Source: Pseudomonas sp. 7SR1
GTDB taxonomy: Bacteria > Pseudomonadota > Gammaproteobacteria > Pseudomonadales > Pseudomonadaceae
NCBI RefSeq assembly: GCF_900156465.1
Contig: NZ_LT707064.1
Coordinates: 1,710,001-1,774,000 of the forward strand
Length of the DNA stretch: 64,000 bases
Reading direction: 5' to 3'
Part shown: one piece after another, positions 17,855 through 26,114 of the stretch
Layout of the letters: every line of letters begins with the position of its first letter
Position numbering within the stretch: position 1 is the stretch's first letter
The notes under the pieces: model-generated
What the model was told of the DNA's origin: nothing
What the model saw: only the letters and a program-made list of their open reading frames with translations
Database searches by the model: none
Translations under genes and position numbers: made by a program

Positions 17855-19357
17855 TTACGCGCCCTTGGCCGACGGCAGTTTCGATACCAGGCGCAGCGAC
17901 ACGGTCAGCCCTTCGAGCTGGTAGTGCGGGCGCAGGTAGAACTTGGAGTTGTAGTACCCCGGGTTGCCCTCGACTTCTTCGACGATCACTTCGGCCGCCG
18001 CCAGTGGGTGCTGGGCCTTGGTGGTCTCGGTGGAGTGCGCCGGATCGCCATCGACGTAATTGAGGATCCAGTCCTGCAGCCAGCGCTGCATTTCGTCCTT
18101 CTCTTTGAAGGAGCCGATCTTGTCGCGCACGATGCACTTGAGGTAGTGAGCGAAACGGCAGGTGGCGAACAGGTACGGTAGGCGCGCGGCCAGGTTGGCG
18201 TTGGCAGTGGCGTCCGGGTCGTCGTATTCGGCCGGCTTCTGCAGCGACTGGGCGCCGATGAACGCGGCGAAGTCGGTGTTTTTCTTGTGCAGCAGCGGCA
18301 TGAAACCGTTCTTCGCCAGCTCCGCTTCACGGCGGTCCGAAATGGCGATTTCGGTCGGGCACTTCATGTCCACGCCACCGTCGTCGGTGGGGAAGGTGTG
18401 GGCCGGCAGGTTTTCCACTTCACCGCCAGACTCCACGCCACGGATGCGCGAGCACCAGCCGAAGTGCTTGAACGAACGGTTGATGTTCACCGCCATCGCG
18501 TAGGCAGCGTTGGCCCAGGTGTACTTGGAGCTGTCGGCACCGTCGGTGTTTTCTTCAAAGGCGAAGGCCTCCACCGGATCGGTCTTGGCGCCGTACGGCA
18601 GGCGCGCCAGGAAGCGCGGCATGGTCAGGCCGATGTAGCGCGAGTCTTCCGATTCACGCAGCGAGCGCCAGCCGGCATATTCCGGGGTGGTGAAGATCTT
18701 GGTCAGGTCACGCGGGTTCGACAGTTCCTGCCACGAGCCCATGCCCATCACCGTTGGCGATGCGGCGGAAATGAACGGTGCGTGCATGGCCGCGCAGACT
18801 TTGGACAGCTCGCCCAGCAACTCGACATCCGGTGGCGACTGGTCGAAGTAGTAGTCGCCCACCAGGCAGCCGTAAGGCTCGCCGCCGAACTGGCCGTATT
18901 CTTCTTCGTACATCTTCTTGAAGATCGGGCTCTGGTCCCACGCCGTGCCCTTGAATTTCTTCAGGGTCTTGTGCAGGTCGGTCTTGGAAATGTTGAGCAC
19001 GCGGATCTTGAGCTGCTCATCGGTCTCGGTGTTGTTGACCAGGTAGTGCAGGCCACGCCAGGCGCTTTCCAGCTGCTGGAAGTCCGGGTGGTGGATGATC
19101 TGGTTGACCTGGGCGGTGAGCTTGGCGTCGATGGCGGCGATGATCGATTCGATCGACTTGATGGCGTCGTTGGACACCAGGTCAGTCTGCGCCAGGGCCT
19201 GCTCGGCCAGGGTGCGCACGGCGGTCTCGACCGCTTCGCGGGCGCGCTCGGTCTTGGGTTTGAATTCCTGCAGCAGCAGAGACGCGAACTCGCTGGTTTC
19301 TTGGGTCGCACCCAGGTTCTGGGCGCCTTCGCGGGCTGTATTGTCGGTCATGATCAT
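17855..19357 (-). CDS. tssC: T6SS sheath large subunit TssC
   Basis: This 500-residue protein shows TssC family blocks: HHPDFQQLESAWRGLHYLV near residue 90, GEPYGCLVGDYYFDQSP near 160, and FAHYLKCIVRDKIGSF near 405. TssC and TssB form the contractile sheath, and ClpV disassembles it. The ATG at 19357 overlaps the tssB stop by 4 bp; an ATG two codons further (19351) is an alternative start. Confidence 0.97.
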   Translation of the reverse strand: MIMTDNTAREGAQNLGATQETSEFASLLLQEFKPKTERAREAVETAVRTLAEQALAQTDLVSNDAIKSIESIIAAIDAKLTAQVNQIIHHPDFQQLESAWRGLHYLVNNTETDEQLKIRVLNISKTDLHKTLKKFKGTAWDQSPIFKKMYEEEYGQFGGEPYGCLVGDYYFDQSPPDVELLGELSKVCAAMHAPFISAASPTVMGMGSWQELSNPRDLTKIFTTPEYAGWRSLRESEDSRYIGLTMPRFLARLPYGAKTDPVEAFAFEENTDGADSSKYTWANAAYAMAVNINRSFKHFGWCSRIRGVESGGEVENLPAHTFPTDDGGVDMKCPTEIAISDRREAELAKNGFMPLLHKKNTDFAAFIGAQSLQKPAEYDDPDATANANLAARLPYLFATCRFAHYLKCIVRDKIGSFKEKDEMQRWLQDWILNYVDGDPAHSTETTKAQHPLAAAEVIVEEVEGNPGYYNSKFYLRPHYQLEGLTVSLRLVSKLPSAKGA

Positions 19358-19860
19358 TGATCCTGTGCTGGCTTCGGCGCGCTCGCCAGGGCCTGCAACA
19401 GCGCTGGGTCCTTGATCGCCTTCATGATGATTTCTTCGGCACCGGTCTTGCCGTCCATGTAGGTCAACAGGTTGGCCAGTTGGGTGCGCGCTTCGAGCAA
19501 CTTGTTCAGCGAGTCGACCTTGCGGGCCACGGCTGCGGGGCTGAAGTCGTCCATGCTTTCGAACGTCAGGTCCAGGCTCAGGTTGCCTTCGCCGGTCAGT
19601 TCGTTGGGCACATGGAACGCCACGCGAGGTTGCATGGCCTTGAGGCGCGAGTCGAAATTGTCGACGTCGATCTCGAGGAACTTGCGATCGGCCACGGGTG
19701 CCAGAGGCTCGGCAGGCTTGCCGGCGAGGTCGGCCATAACCCCCATGACGAAGGGCAACTGGACCTTCTTCTCGGCGCCGTAGAGCTCGACGTCGTACTC
19801 GATCTGCACTCGAGGCGCGCGGTTGCGCGCGATGAATTTCTGAGAACTTTGCTTCGCCAC
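19354..19860 (-). CDS. tssB: T6SS sheath small subunit TssB
   Basis: This 168-residue protein has the TssB start pattern (RVQIEYDVELYGAEKKVQLP) and LPFVMGVMADLAG. TssB pairs with TssC to build the cytoplasmic sheath. It is followed immediately by tssC with an ATGA overlap and lies 81 bp downstream of tssA. Confidence 0.96.
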   Translation of the reverse strand: MAKQSSQKFIARNRAPRVQIEYDVELYGAEKKVQLPFVMGVMADLAGKPAEPLAPVADRKFLEIDVDNFDSRLKAMQPRVAFHVPNELTGEGNLSLDLTFESMDDFSPAAVARKVDSLNKLLEARTQLANLLTYMDGKTGAEEIIMKAIKDPALLQALASAPKPAQDQ

Positions 19861-19941
19861 GTTGCTGCTCCTGGTCGCTTGAGCGACGGTGTTGGCGTCA
19901 TCCGGTGGGGCCGGTGACGTGACTGCGTGATCCGCTCGCTT

Positions 19942-20979
19942 TTATTCGCTGTCTGGGCCGCGCAGGTTTTCAAATTGACTCATGCCGTCGGGAATCAGGT
20001 TACGCACGATGGTCGCGAAGTCGGCGTTGACCAGAAGCTTGGCCCGGTTCAACAGCACCGGCAGGGGGCTGGAGGGCTCATGACGGGTGTAGTAAGCGAG
20101 AATCCGGTCGAGGCTGCGCTGCACATCGTCGCGGTTGTTGATTTCAGCGCTGCCAGCGTTCGTACCGGTGCTGCGCGGCGCGCTCGGCGCATAGGCATGT
20201 TCGGTGGATGCATCGCTGTCGTCGCCGCTGGCCTCGGGTTGCTCGCTGTCGCCGTTCTGCGCGGCGGGCTGGCCGAGAATCTGCAGGGCCATCTTCAGAG
20301 GTTGCTTGAGTGGACCGAGGTCTACGCCCTGGGCGGAACCGACCTGATCGCTGACCTGCTGCTCGATGGCTTCGGCGGCGCTGCGGGCCTCCAGCAGAGC
20401 GGCGCGGATGGTTTCCAGCTGCTCGGGGTCGCTGTCGCGCAAGGCACCGGCAAGTTGCTCGGCGCCGAGGGTTTCGTCGGGAAAGCTTTGCAAGCCGCTG
20501 GCGTTGGCGGCAGCGCGCAGGCTGACGGACCCGAAGGTGCGCGAACGGGTCAGGATGCTTTCGCGCAACAGGCGGATAGTGGCATCGGACGTCAGGCCGG
20601 CGAGGGCGTTGATGCGCACCGTGGGGTCATTGTCGTCGTCGGCGTCCAGGCGCGGGTGCAGGTCGGCCCAGTATTGCTTGAGCAACTCGCTGATCAGCGT
20701 CAGGGCGCGAGCGAGCCCGGGAATGCCTTCGAGGGCCAGGGAGCTCTGCAACAGGTAATGGGTGATGCGCAGGTCTTTGCTGCGTTGCAGCAGGTCCAGG
20801 CTCTGCTGCCGGACGCTGCGCCACTCGGGAGGTTCTGCGGGGAGGATCGAATCGCCCATGCTGCGCTCGGGCTGACCGCGGGAGTCACGTTCCAGGCGCA
20901 AGAAATCCGGGTCATATTCCAGGTCGTCGCCGCACGGCGAGGTCGCGGAAACGGCGGCGAGCAACAAAGGCACATCCAC
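19942..20979 (-). CDS. tssA: T6SS cap/assembly protein TssA (ImpA N-terminal domain)
   Basis: The N-terminus (VDVPLLLAAVSATSPCGDDLEYDPDF) is the ImpA_N pattern of TssA, and the C-terminal region (NRDDVQRSLDRILAYYTRHEPSSPLPVLLNRAKLL) is the short TssA tail domain. The GTG at 20979 follows AGGGAG at about 10 bases and matches the usual family start, giving 345 residues; a GTG at 21000 would add seven. TssA caps the growing sheath and connects it to the baseplate. It opens the leftward operon, divergent from fha. Confidence 0.92.
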   Translation of the reverse strand: MDVPLLLAAVSATSPCGDDLEYDPDFLRLERDSRGQPERSMGDSILPAEPPEWRSVRQQSLDLLQRSKDLRITHYLLQSSLALEGIPGLARALTLISELLKQYWADLHPRLDADDDNDPTVRINALAGLTSDATIRLLRESILTRSRTFGSVSLRAAANASGLQSFPDETLGAEQLAGALRDSDPEQLETIRAALLEARSAAEAIEQQVSDQVGSAQGVDLGPLKQPLKMALQILGQPAAQNGDSEQPEASGDDSDASTEHAYAPSAPRSTGTNAGSAEINNRDDVQRSLDRILAYYTRHEPSSPLPVLLNRAKLLVNADFATIVRNLIPDGMSQFENLRGPDSE

Positions 20980-21410
20980 TTGGATCGATCTCCCTATCAC
21001 CCGATGAATGAAGTCGGGCAGTGCATACGCAAGTTCCAGACGGAACCTCGCATGAAACTTTGCATATTCCTTGAGGGTAATGGCCGTTTAGATGCTTAAT
21101 GATCTTAAAGTGCCATCACGCTTAATCAAGAAGTTGTGCATTTTTGGTGTAGTACTTATCGCTTGTCAAGGTAAGCTATTTCCAGTCTGTTACAGTTGTG
21201 AGGCGCTTAACAACCCGCGCGACTGGCAGGTCGAGGAGGGTACGCAGACAGGTTTTTTGTCATGCAGGCCGGTTAATATCAGCCATCATGCTGGCAAAAA
21301 GCCGTTTCACGGCAGTTTGCAGGGGTTTTTCAAGCGAGTCGCCGAGGTGCGTATGCCTCGATACGCTCGCATGCGAAGACGAGTAAAGAAGTGTTCAGCA
21401 AGGAGGCGAG
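20980..21410. promoter_or_regulatory. Divergent regulatory region between tssA and fha
   Basis: About 430 bp separate the two divergent T6SS operons. The middle, about 21090-21215, is clearly richer in A+T than the surroundings and should hold the promoters. I cannot fix -35/-10 boxes with confidence and see no clear sigma-54 element. A weak frame of 114 codons (21092-21436) crosses it but has no recognisable content. Confidence 0.6.
21399..21406 (+). promoter_or_regulatory. RsmA/RsmE-type site overlapping the fha Shine-Dalgarno
   Basis: CAAGGAGG matches the CANGGANG core recognised by RsmA/CsrA proteins and coincides with the ribosome-binding site 4 bases before the fha ATG. In P. aeruginosa the Gac/Rsm cascade represses H1-T6SS translation at fha1, so this site suggests the same post-transcriptional control here. 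No stem flanking it was verified. Confidence 0.5.
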
Positions 21411-22874
21411 ATGCCGCTGTGTTTGACTATCACTAGTTATCACAAGATTACTCCCGGTCAATGTTCTGAAAAGTCCATGGATCAAGGAGTGATGGCAATT
21501 GGCCGTAATTCCGATAATGATTGGGTATTACCGGACCCCGAGCGCCTGGTTTCCGGTAAACATTGCGTTATTCAATACAAGGATGGCCGGTATTATCTGA
21601 CCGATAACAGCACTAACGGTGTGGAATTGGTCAAGGCCGGCGTTCGCCTGCGCAAGGGCAACAGTGAGCCCCTGCAGGACGGCGAAGTGATCCGCATCGG
21701 CGACTACGAGATCCAGGCGCGTGTCGATTTCAACCTGCCGGTCACCGACAGCAACCCGTTCGCCGAATCGCCCAGCAGCTTCGAAGCCCTGATGGGGCAG
21801 CAGAGCGCCCCCCTGCATACGCCTTCGCCAATTCCCGTGGTGTCGCCTGCGCAGTTCCAGGGCGTGTCCTCCATGGACACGATGCCGGATCTGTTCGACT
21901 TCCTGACACCCTCGAGCATCCCGCCGGCCACCCAGCCCGATCACGTACCGGCCCAGCAGCACGATTTCCGTCCGCCCACGCCGATGCCGCGCCCCAGCCC
22001 GCCGCCGCTGGTCGAGCCTGTGGCGATGACGGGCGCCCCGGTGATTCCGGAGGACTGGGACCCGTTCAGCGACAAGCCCGAGCCGGTGGCGGTCAACCCC
22101 CAGCCTGTTCCGCCGCCTGTGGTGGAGCCGGTATCGATACCGGTGCCTCCGAACCCGATCCCTGCGCCGCAGATCAGCGTGTTCGAAACCCGTGTGCCGG
22201 ACGAGCCTGTTCCACCTCCGGTCGCCCGTGTCGAGCCGCCGGTTGCACCGCCGGTCGCACCCGAGCAGCCCGTCGAAGGCGCCCGGCCCGATCTGCTGCA
22301 GGCCTTTTTGCGCGGAGCCGGGCTGGAGCAGTTGCGCCTGGACAAGGCCCAGGCCGAGGCGCAGATGGAAAGCATCGGTCGCAGCTACCGGCTGATGGTC
22401 GAAGGCCTGATCGATGTCTTGCGCGCCCGCAGCAGCCTCAAGGGTGAGTTCCGCATCCAGCAGACGATGATCCAGCCGGTGGAGAACAACCCGCTGAAGT
22501 TCGCACCCAACGTCGACGAGGCCATGCTGTTGCTGCTGCGCCATGGCAACCAGGCGTTCATGGCCCCGGACGCGGCGGTGCGTGACAGTTTCGATGACCT
22601 GCGCGCCCACCAATTGGCGGTGATGGCCGGTGTGGAAGCGGCCATCAAGCATCTGCTGGGGCGCTTCGAGCCGTCGCAACTGGAAGAACGCATGGCCAAG
22701 CCCGGTGGGCTTTCGGGTATTTTCAGCGGCTCGCGGCAGGCCCAGTACTGGCAGCAATTCACCGAGCTCTACAGCAACATTTCCCGGGAAGCCCAGGAGG
22801 ATTTCCAGGACCTGTTCGGTCGTGAATTCAGCCGTGCCTACGAAGAACACAGCACACGACAGCGACGCCGTTGA
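21411..22874 (+). CDS. fha: T6SS FHA-domain regulator (Fha/TagH)
   Basis: The protein has 487 residues. The N-terminal FHA domain covers about 25-100, with the phosphothreonine-binding pattern IGRNSDNDWVLPD, VSGKHCVI and NSTNGV. A Pro-rich linker spans about 130-290, and a C-terminal TagH domain occupies about 300-470 (RPDLLQAFLRGAGLEQL, ARSSLKGEFRIQQTMIQ). Fha phosphorylated by PpkA binds itself and triggers T6SS assembly, and PppA removes the phosphate. It opens the rightward operon and carries an RsmA-type site on its ribosome-binding site. Confidence 0.95.
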   Translation: MPLCLTITSYHKITPGQCSEKSMDQGVMAIGRNSDNDWVLPDPERLVSGKHCVIQYKDGRYYLTDNSTNGVELVKAGVRLRKGNSEPLQDGEVIRIGDYEIQARVDFNLPVTDSNPFAESPSSFEALMGQQSAPLHTPSPIPVVSPAQFQGVSSMDTMPDLFDFLTPSSIPPATQPDHVPAQQHDFRPPTPMPRPSPPPLVEPVAMTGAPVIPEDWDPFSDKPEPVAVNPQPVPPPVVEPVSIPVPPNPIPAPQISVFETRVPDEPVPPPVARVEPPVAPPVAPEQPVEGARPDLLQAFLRGAGLEQLRLDKAQAEAQMESIGRSYRLMVEGLIDVLRARSSLKGEFRIQQTMIQPVENNPLKFAPNVDEAMLLLLRHGNQAFMAPDAAVRDSFDDLRAHQLAVMAGVEAAIKHLLGRFEPSQLEERMAKPGGLSGIFSGSRQAQYWQQFTELYSNISREAQEDFQDLFGREFSRAYEEHSTRQRRR

Positions 22875-22940
22875 GCGTCGACGCCCCCTAACCTTTCATA
22901 GTCAAACAACGGATAGCTCAAACGTCATTGAGGACGCAGG

Positions 22941-23447
22941 ATGATTCCCAGGTTTTTACTCGCAGTCGCCGCCGCGCTTCTGCTGACGGCGTGCGCCAAG
23001 GATGCGGCCAACAACCAGCCCGAAGAGGCTGAGGCCGATACCGCCGCCATCGAGCTGCACTTCCACGCCATAAACGGTCTCAACCCCGGTGCAACCGGCC
23101 AGCCGGCCCCGGTCCGGGTGCGGATTTTCGAACTGAAGAACGCCGCCACCTTCGGTCGCTCCGATTATTTCGCCCTGGCCGAACGGGCCCAGGCGACGCT
23201 GGGCGCTGACCTGATCGATCAGGACGAAGTACTGGTCCAGCCCGGCCAGCAGCTGAGCCTGCAACGCGATCTGGACCCATCGACCCGCCATATCGGCATC
23301 CTGGTGGGTTATCGCGAGCTGGACCGCTCGTTGTGGCGCACGGTGTTGAATGTCCCGGCGCGCCAATACACCGAATACCAGATCAGCCTCGATGTACGCG
23401 CCGTGCGCAGCGACGTCGTCGTTACCCCATCCAGCCCTGCCCAATAA
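22941..23447 (+). CDS. tssJ: T6SS outer-membrane lipoprotein TssJ
   Basis: This 168-residue protein has a signal peptide with the lipobox LLTACAK and the TssJ transthyretin-like core (PVRVRIFELKNAATFGRSDYFAL). TssJ anchors the TssL-TssM membrane complex to the outer membrane. The ATG follows GAGGACGCAGG. It sits 66 bp after fha and 15 bp before tssK. Confidence 0.94.
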   Translation: MIPRFLLAVAAALLLTACAKDAANNQPEEAEADTAAIELHFHAINGLNPGATGQPAPVRVRIFELKNAATFGRSDYFALAERAQATLGADLIDQDEVLVQPGQQLSLQRDLDPSTRHIGILVGYRELDRSLWRTVLNVPARQYTEYQISLDVRAVRSDVVVTPSSPAQ

Positions 23448-23462
23448 GCAATCGGAGCCCCC

Positions 23463-24797
23463 ATGTCCTGGAACAATCGCGTGGTCTGGTCGGAAGGCAT
23501 GTTCATTGGAACGCAGCACTTCCAGCAGCATGACCGTTACCTGGAAAACCTTATCGACGCTCGCAGCCGCCCGCTGTCGGCCGGCGCCTGGGGGTTTTCC
23601 GAATTGCTGATCGACCAGGGCCTGCTGGCCCAGGGCAAGCTGGCGATCATCCGCGCGCGGGGGCTGTTGCCGGACGGCACACCGTTCAACATCCCCCAGG
23701 ACGATGTGGCGCCGACGCCCCTGAATGTCGATGACAACCTGCGCGATGGCCTGGTGTACCTGGCCTTGCCGCTCAAGCGTGCCGGTACCCGGGACACCGT
23801 CGATGAGGGCGAAGCCCTGGGCGCGGCGCGCTATGTGAGCCAGGTCTGCGAAGTGCGGGACGACAACGCGCCGTTCGAAAACCGCGCACCGGTGGCGGTG
23901 GGTTCGCGGGCGTTGCGCCTGTTGACGGAGCAGGACGGCATCGGTGACTACGCTGCCGTCGGCGTGGTGCGAATCAAGGAAAAGCGCGCCGACCGCGCCC
24001 TGGTGCTCGACGAGACCTATATCCCGCCGGTGCTCGATGTGCTCGTCTCCAAACCGTTGGCCGCGTTTCGCAGTGAGCTGCTGGGCCTGCTTCACCAGCG
24101 TGGCGAAGCCCTGGCCGGGCGCGTGGTGGCGTCCGGCGCCGGTGGTGCCTCGGAGATTGCCGATTTCATGCTGCTGCAACTGGTCAACCGGGCTCAGCCG
24201 CTGATCCAGCACCTGAGCCAGTTGAGCCCGCTGCACCCCGAGCGGTTCTACAGCGAGCTGGTGGCCCTGGCCGGTGAGTTCTCCACCTTCACCGCCTCCG
24301 GCCGACGACCGCAGGAGTACCCGCAGTACCAGCACGACGACCTGGCACTGAGCTATGCGCCGGTGATGCAGGCCCTGCGCGAAGCCCTGTCCATGTTGAT
24401 CGACAGCAAGGCGATTCCCATTCCGATCGTGGAAAAGGCCTACGGCATCCACGTGGCGATGCTGGCCGACAAGACCCTGCTCGACAGTGCTAGCTTCATC
24501 CTGGTGGTGCGCGCCGACGTTCCCGCCGAGACCCTGCGCAGCCGCTTCGGCCAGCAGAGCAAGATCGGTTCGGTGGAGCACATCCGCGACCTGGTCAACC
24601 TGCAACTGCCGGGCATCGGCCTGTTGCCGTTGCCGGTGGCGCCACGCCAGCTGCCGTACCACGCCGGATCCACCTACTACGAGCTCGACCGGGGCAGCGA
24701 CCATTGGAAGCAGTTGGGCAACTCCGGCGGTTTTGCGTTCCACATCGCCGGCCAGTTCCCGGGGCTGAACCTGGCTTTCTGGGCGATCCGAGGATAA
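23463..24797 (+). CDS. tssK: T6SS baseplate-to-membrane connector TssK
   Basis: This 444-residue protein begins MSWNNRVVWSEGMFIGTQHFQQHDRY, the TssK signature, and has the LPGIGLLPLPVAPRQLPYHAG region near 380-400. TssK trimers join the TssFG wedges to the cytoplasmic parts of TssL and TssM. Confidence 0.96.
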   Translation: MSWNNRVVWSEGMFIGTQHFQQHDRYLENLIDARSRPLSAGAWGFSELLIDQGLLAQGKLAIIRARGLLPDGTPFNIPQDDVAPTPLNVDDNLRDGLVYLALPLKRAGTRDTVDEGEALGAARYVSQVCEVRDDNAPFENRAPVAVGSRALRLLTEQDGIGDYAAVGVVRIKEKRADRALVLDETYIPPVLDVLVSKPLAAFRSELLGLLHQRGEALAGRVVASGAGGASEIADFMLLQLVNRAQPLIQHLSQLSPLHPERFYSELVALAGEFSTFTASGRRPQEYPQYQHDDLALSYAPVMQALREALSMLIDSKAIPIPIVEKAYGIHVAMLADKTLLDSASFILVVRADVPAETLRSRFGQQSKIGSVEHIRDLVNLQLPGIGLLPLPVAPRQLPYHAGSTYYELDRGSDHWKQLGNSGGFAFHIAGQFPGLNLAFWAIRG

Positions 24798-24803
24798 TTG
24801 GCG

Positions 24804-26114
24804 ATGAGCAACGACGATCGTACCCAGTTCATGCCGACGCCCGGTGGGCGTGGCGCCGATCCCTTCCGTCCGGAGGCGGGCCGCCCCGCACCGGCACCCG
24901 CGTCGACACCGCTGTCGGTGCCGGCCGCGCCGGTCCTGACCGGCAAGGCCCAGGGTCTCAATCCGCTGGAAAGCGCCGCCGGCCCCTTGCTGGCGTTGCT
25001 GACGCGCCTGCGCAACACCATCGCGCACCCGGCGCCGGCCAGCCTGCGGGCGCAGTTGCTGGCCTACCTGCGGCAGTTCGAGGAACGCGCCGAAGCCGCC
25101 GGCGTGGTGCGCAACGATGTGCTCCTGGCCCGCTACGCCTTGTGCACCGCCCTGGACGAAGCCGTGTTGAGTACGCCTTGGGGCGGCACCAGCGATTGGG
25201 GCAAGCAAAGCCTGTTGATCACTGTGCATAACGAAGCCTGGGGCGGCGAAAAGGTTTTCCAGTTGCTGGAGCATTGCCTGCAAAGCCCACGGGAGCGCCT
25301 GTACCTGCTGGAGCTTCTGTACCTGTGCATGTGCCTGGGGTTCGAGGGACGCTACCGAGTGATGAACGACGGTCGCAGCCAGTTGGAAGCCTTGCGCGAA
25401 CGCACCAGCGCGGTAATCCGCAGCGCCCGTGGCGACTACGAGCGCGAGCTGTCGCCGCACTGGCGCGGCGTCACCGTGGGCCGGGATCGCCTGGCGCAAT
25501 TCATGCCGCCATGGATCGCCGTGGCCATCGGCGCGGCCCTTTTGCTGGCGCTGCTGTTCGGCCTGCGCATGAAACTGGCCTCCGATGCCGAGCCGGTGTT
25601 CAAGAACATCCATGCCCTGGGGGAGATCCCGGTGCAGGCCATCGACCGACCCGTGGTGCAGCCCAAAGTCATCGAGCGCCCACGCCTGGCCGGTTTCCTG
25701 GCCGATGAAATCAGGGCCGGTCGGATCGCCGTGGAAGACGCCGTCGACCGTTCGGTGGTGACCATCCGCGGCGACGAACTGTTTGCCTCCGGCAGCGCCA
25801 GCATCAAGGACGATTTCCAGCCGCTGATGCTGCGCATCGCCGACGCGGTGCGCAAGGTCAAGGGCCAGGTGCTGGTCACCGGCCACAGCGACAACCGACC
25901 GATCGCCACGTTGAGATTCCCGTCCAACTGGGCGCTGTCCGAAGCACGGGCCCAGTCGGTGCTGCAGATTCTTTCGGCCAAGACCGGTCAACCCGAGCGC
26001 TTCAGCGCCGAAGGCCGCAGCGACACCGAGCCGCTGGCGTCCAACGCCACCACCGAGGGGCGTGCACGCAATCGTCGGGTTGAAATCACAGTTTTGGCGG
26101 AGGGGGTCGAGTGA
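24804..26114 (+). CDS. tssL: T6SS membrane protein TssL with C-terminal OmpA-like domain
   Basis: From the ATG at 24804 the protein has 436 residues; GAGG lies about 10 bases upstream, and a TTG at 24798 is less likely. The cytoplasmic DotU-like domain is at about 50-215 (TALDEAVLSTPWGG and EMLYLCLCLGF-like YLCMCLGFEGRYR). A single membrane segment lies near 235-255. An OmpA-type peptidoglycan-binding domain covers about 310-435 (VLVTGHSDNRPI, NWALSEARAQSV). This fused TagL-like form is typical of several pseudomonad systems. The 3' end overlaps tssM by 4 bp. Confidence 0.95.
   Translation: MSNDDRTQFMPTPGGRGADPFRPEAGRPAPAPASTPLSVPAAPVLTGKAQGLNPLESAAGPLLALLTRLRNTIAHPAPASLRAQLLAYLRQFEERAEAAGVVRNDVLLARYALCTALDEAVLSTPWGGTSDWGKQSLLITVHNEAWGGEKVFQLLEHCLQSPRERLYLLELLYLCMCLGFEGRYRVMNDGRSQLEALRERTSAVIRSARGDYERELSPHWRGVTVGRDRLAQFMPPWIAVAIGAALLLALLFGLRMKLASDAEPVFKNIHALGEIPVQAIDRPVVQPKVIERPRLAGFLADEIRAGRIAVEDAVDRSVVTIRGDELFASGSASIKDDFQPLMLRIADAVRKVKGQVLVTGHSDNRPIATLRFPSNWALSEARAQSVLQILSAKTGQPERFSAEGRSDTEPLASNATTEGRARNRRVEITVLAEGVE

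Noticed and set aside
21092..21436. A 114-codon frame between tssA and fha
   Set aside because: It has no ribosome-binding site, overlaps the fha start, and crosses the A+T-rich promoter region.
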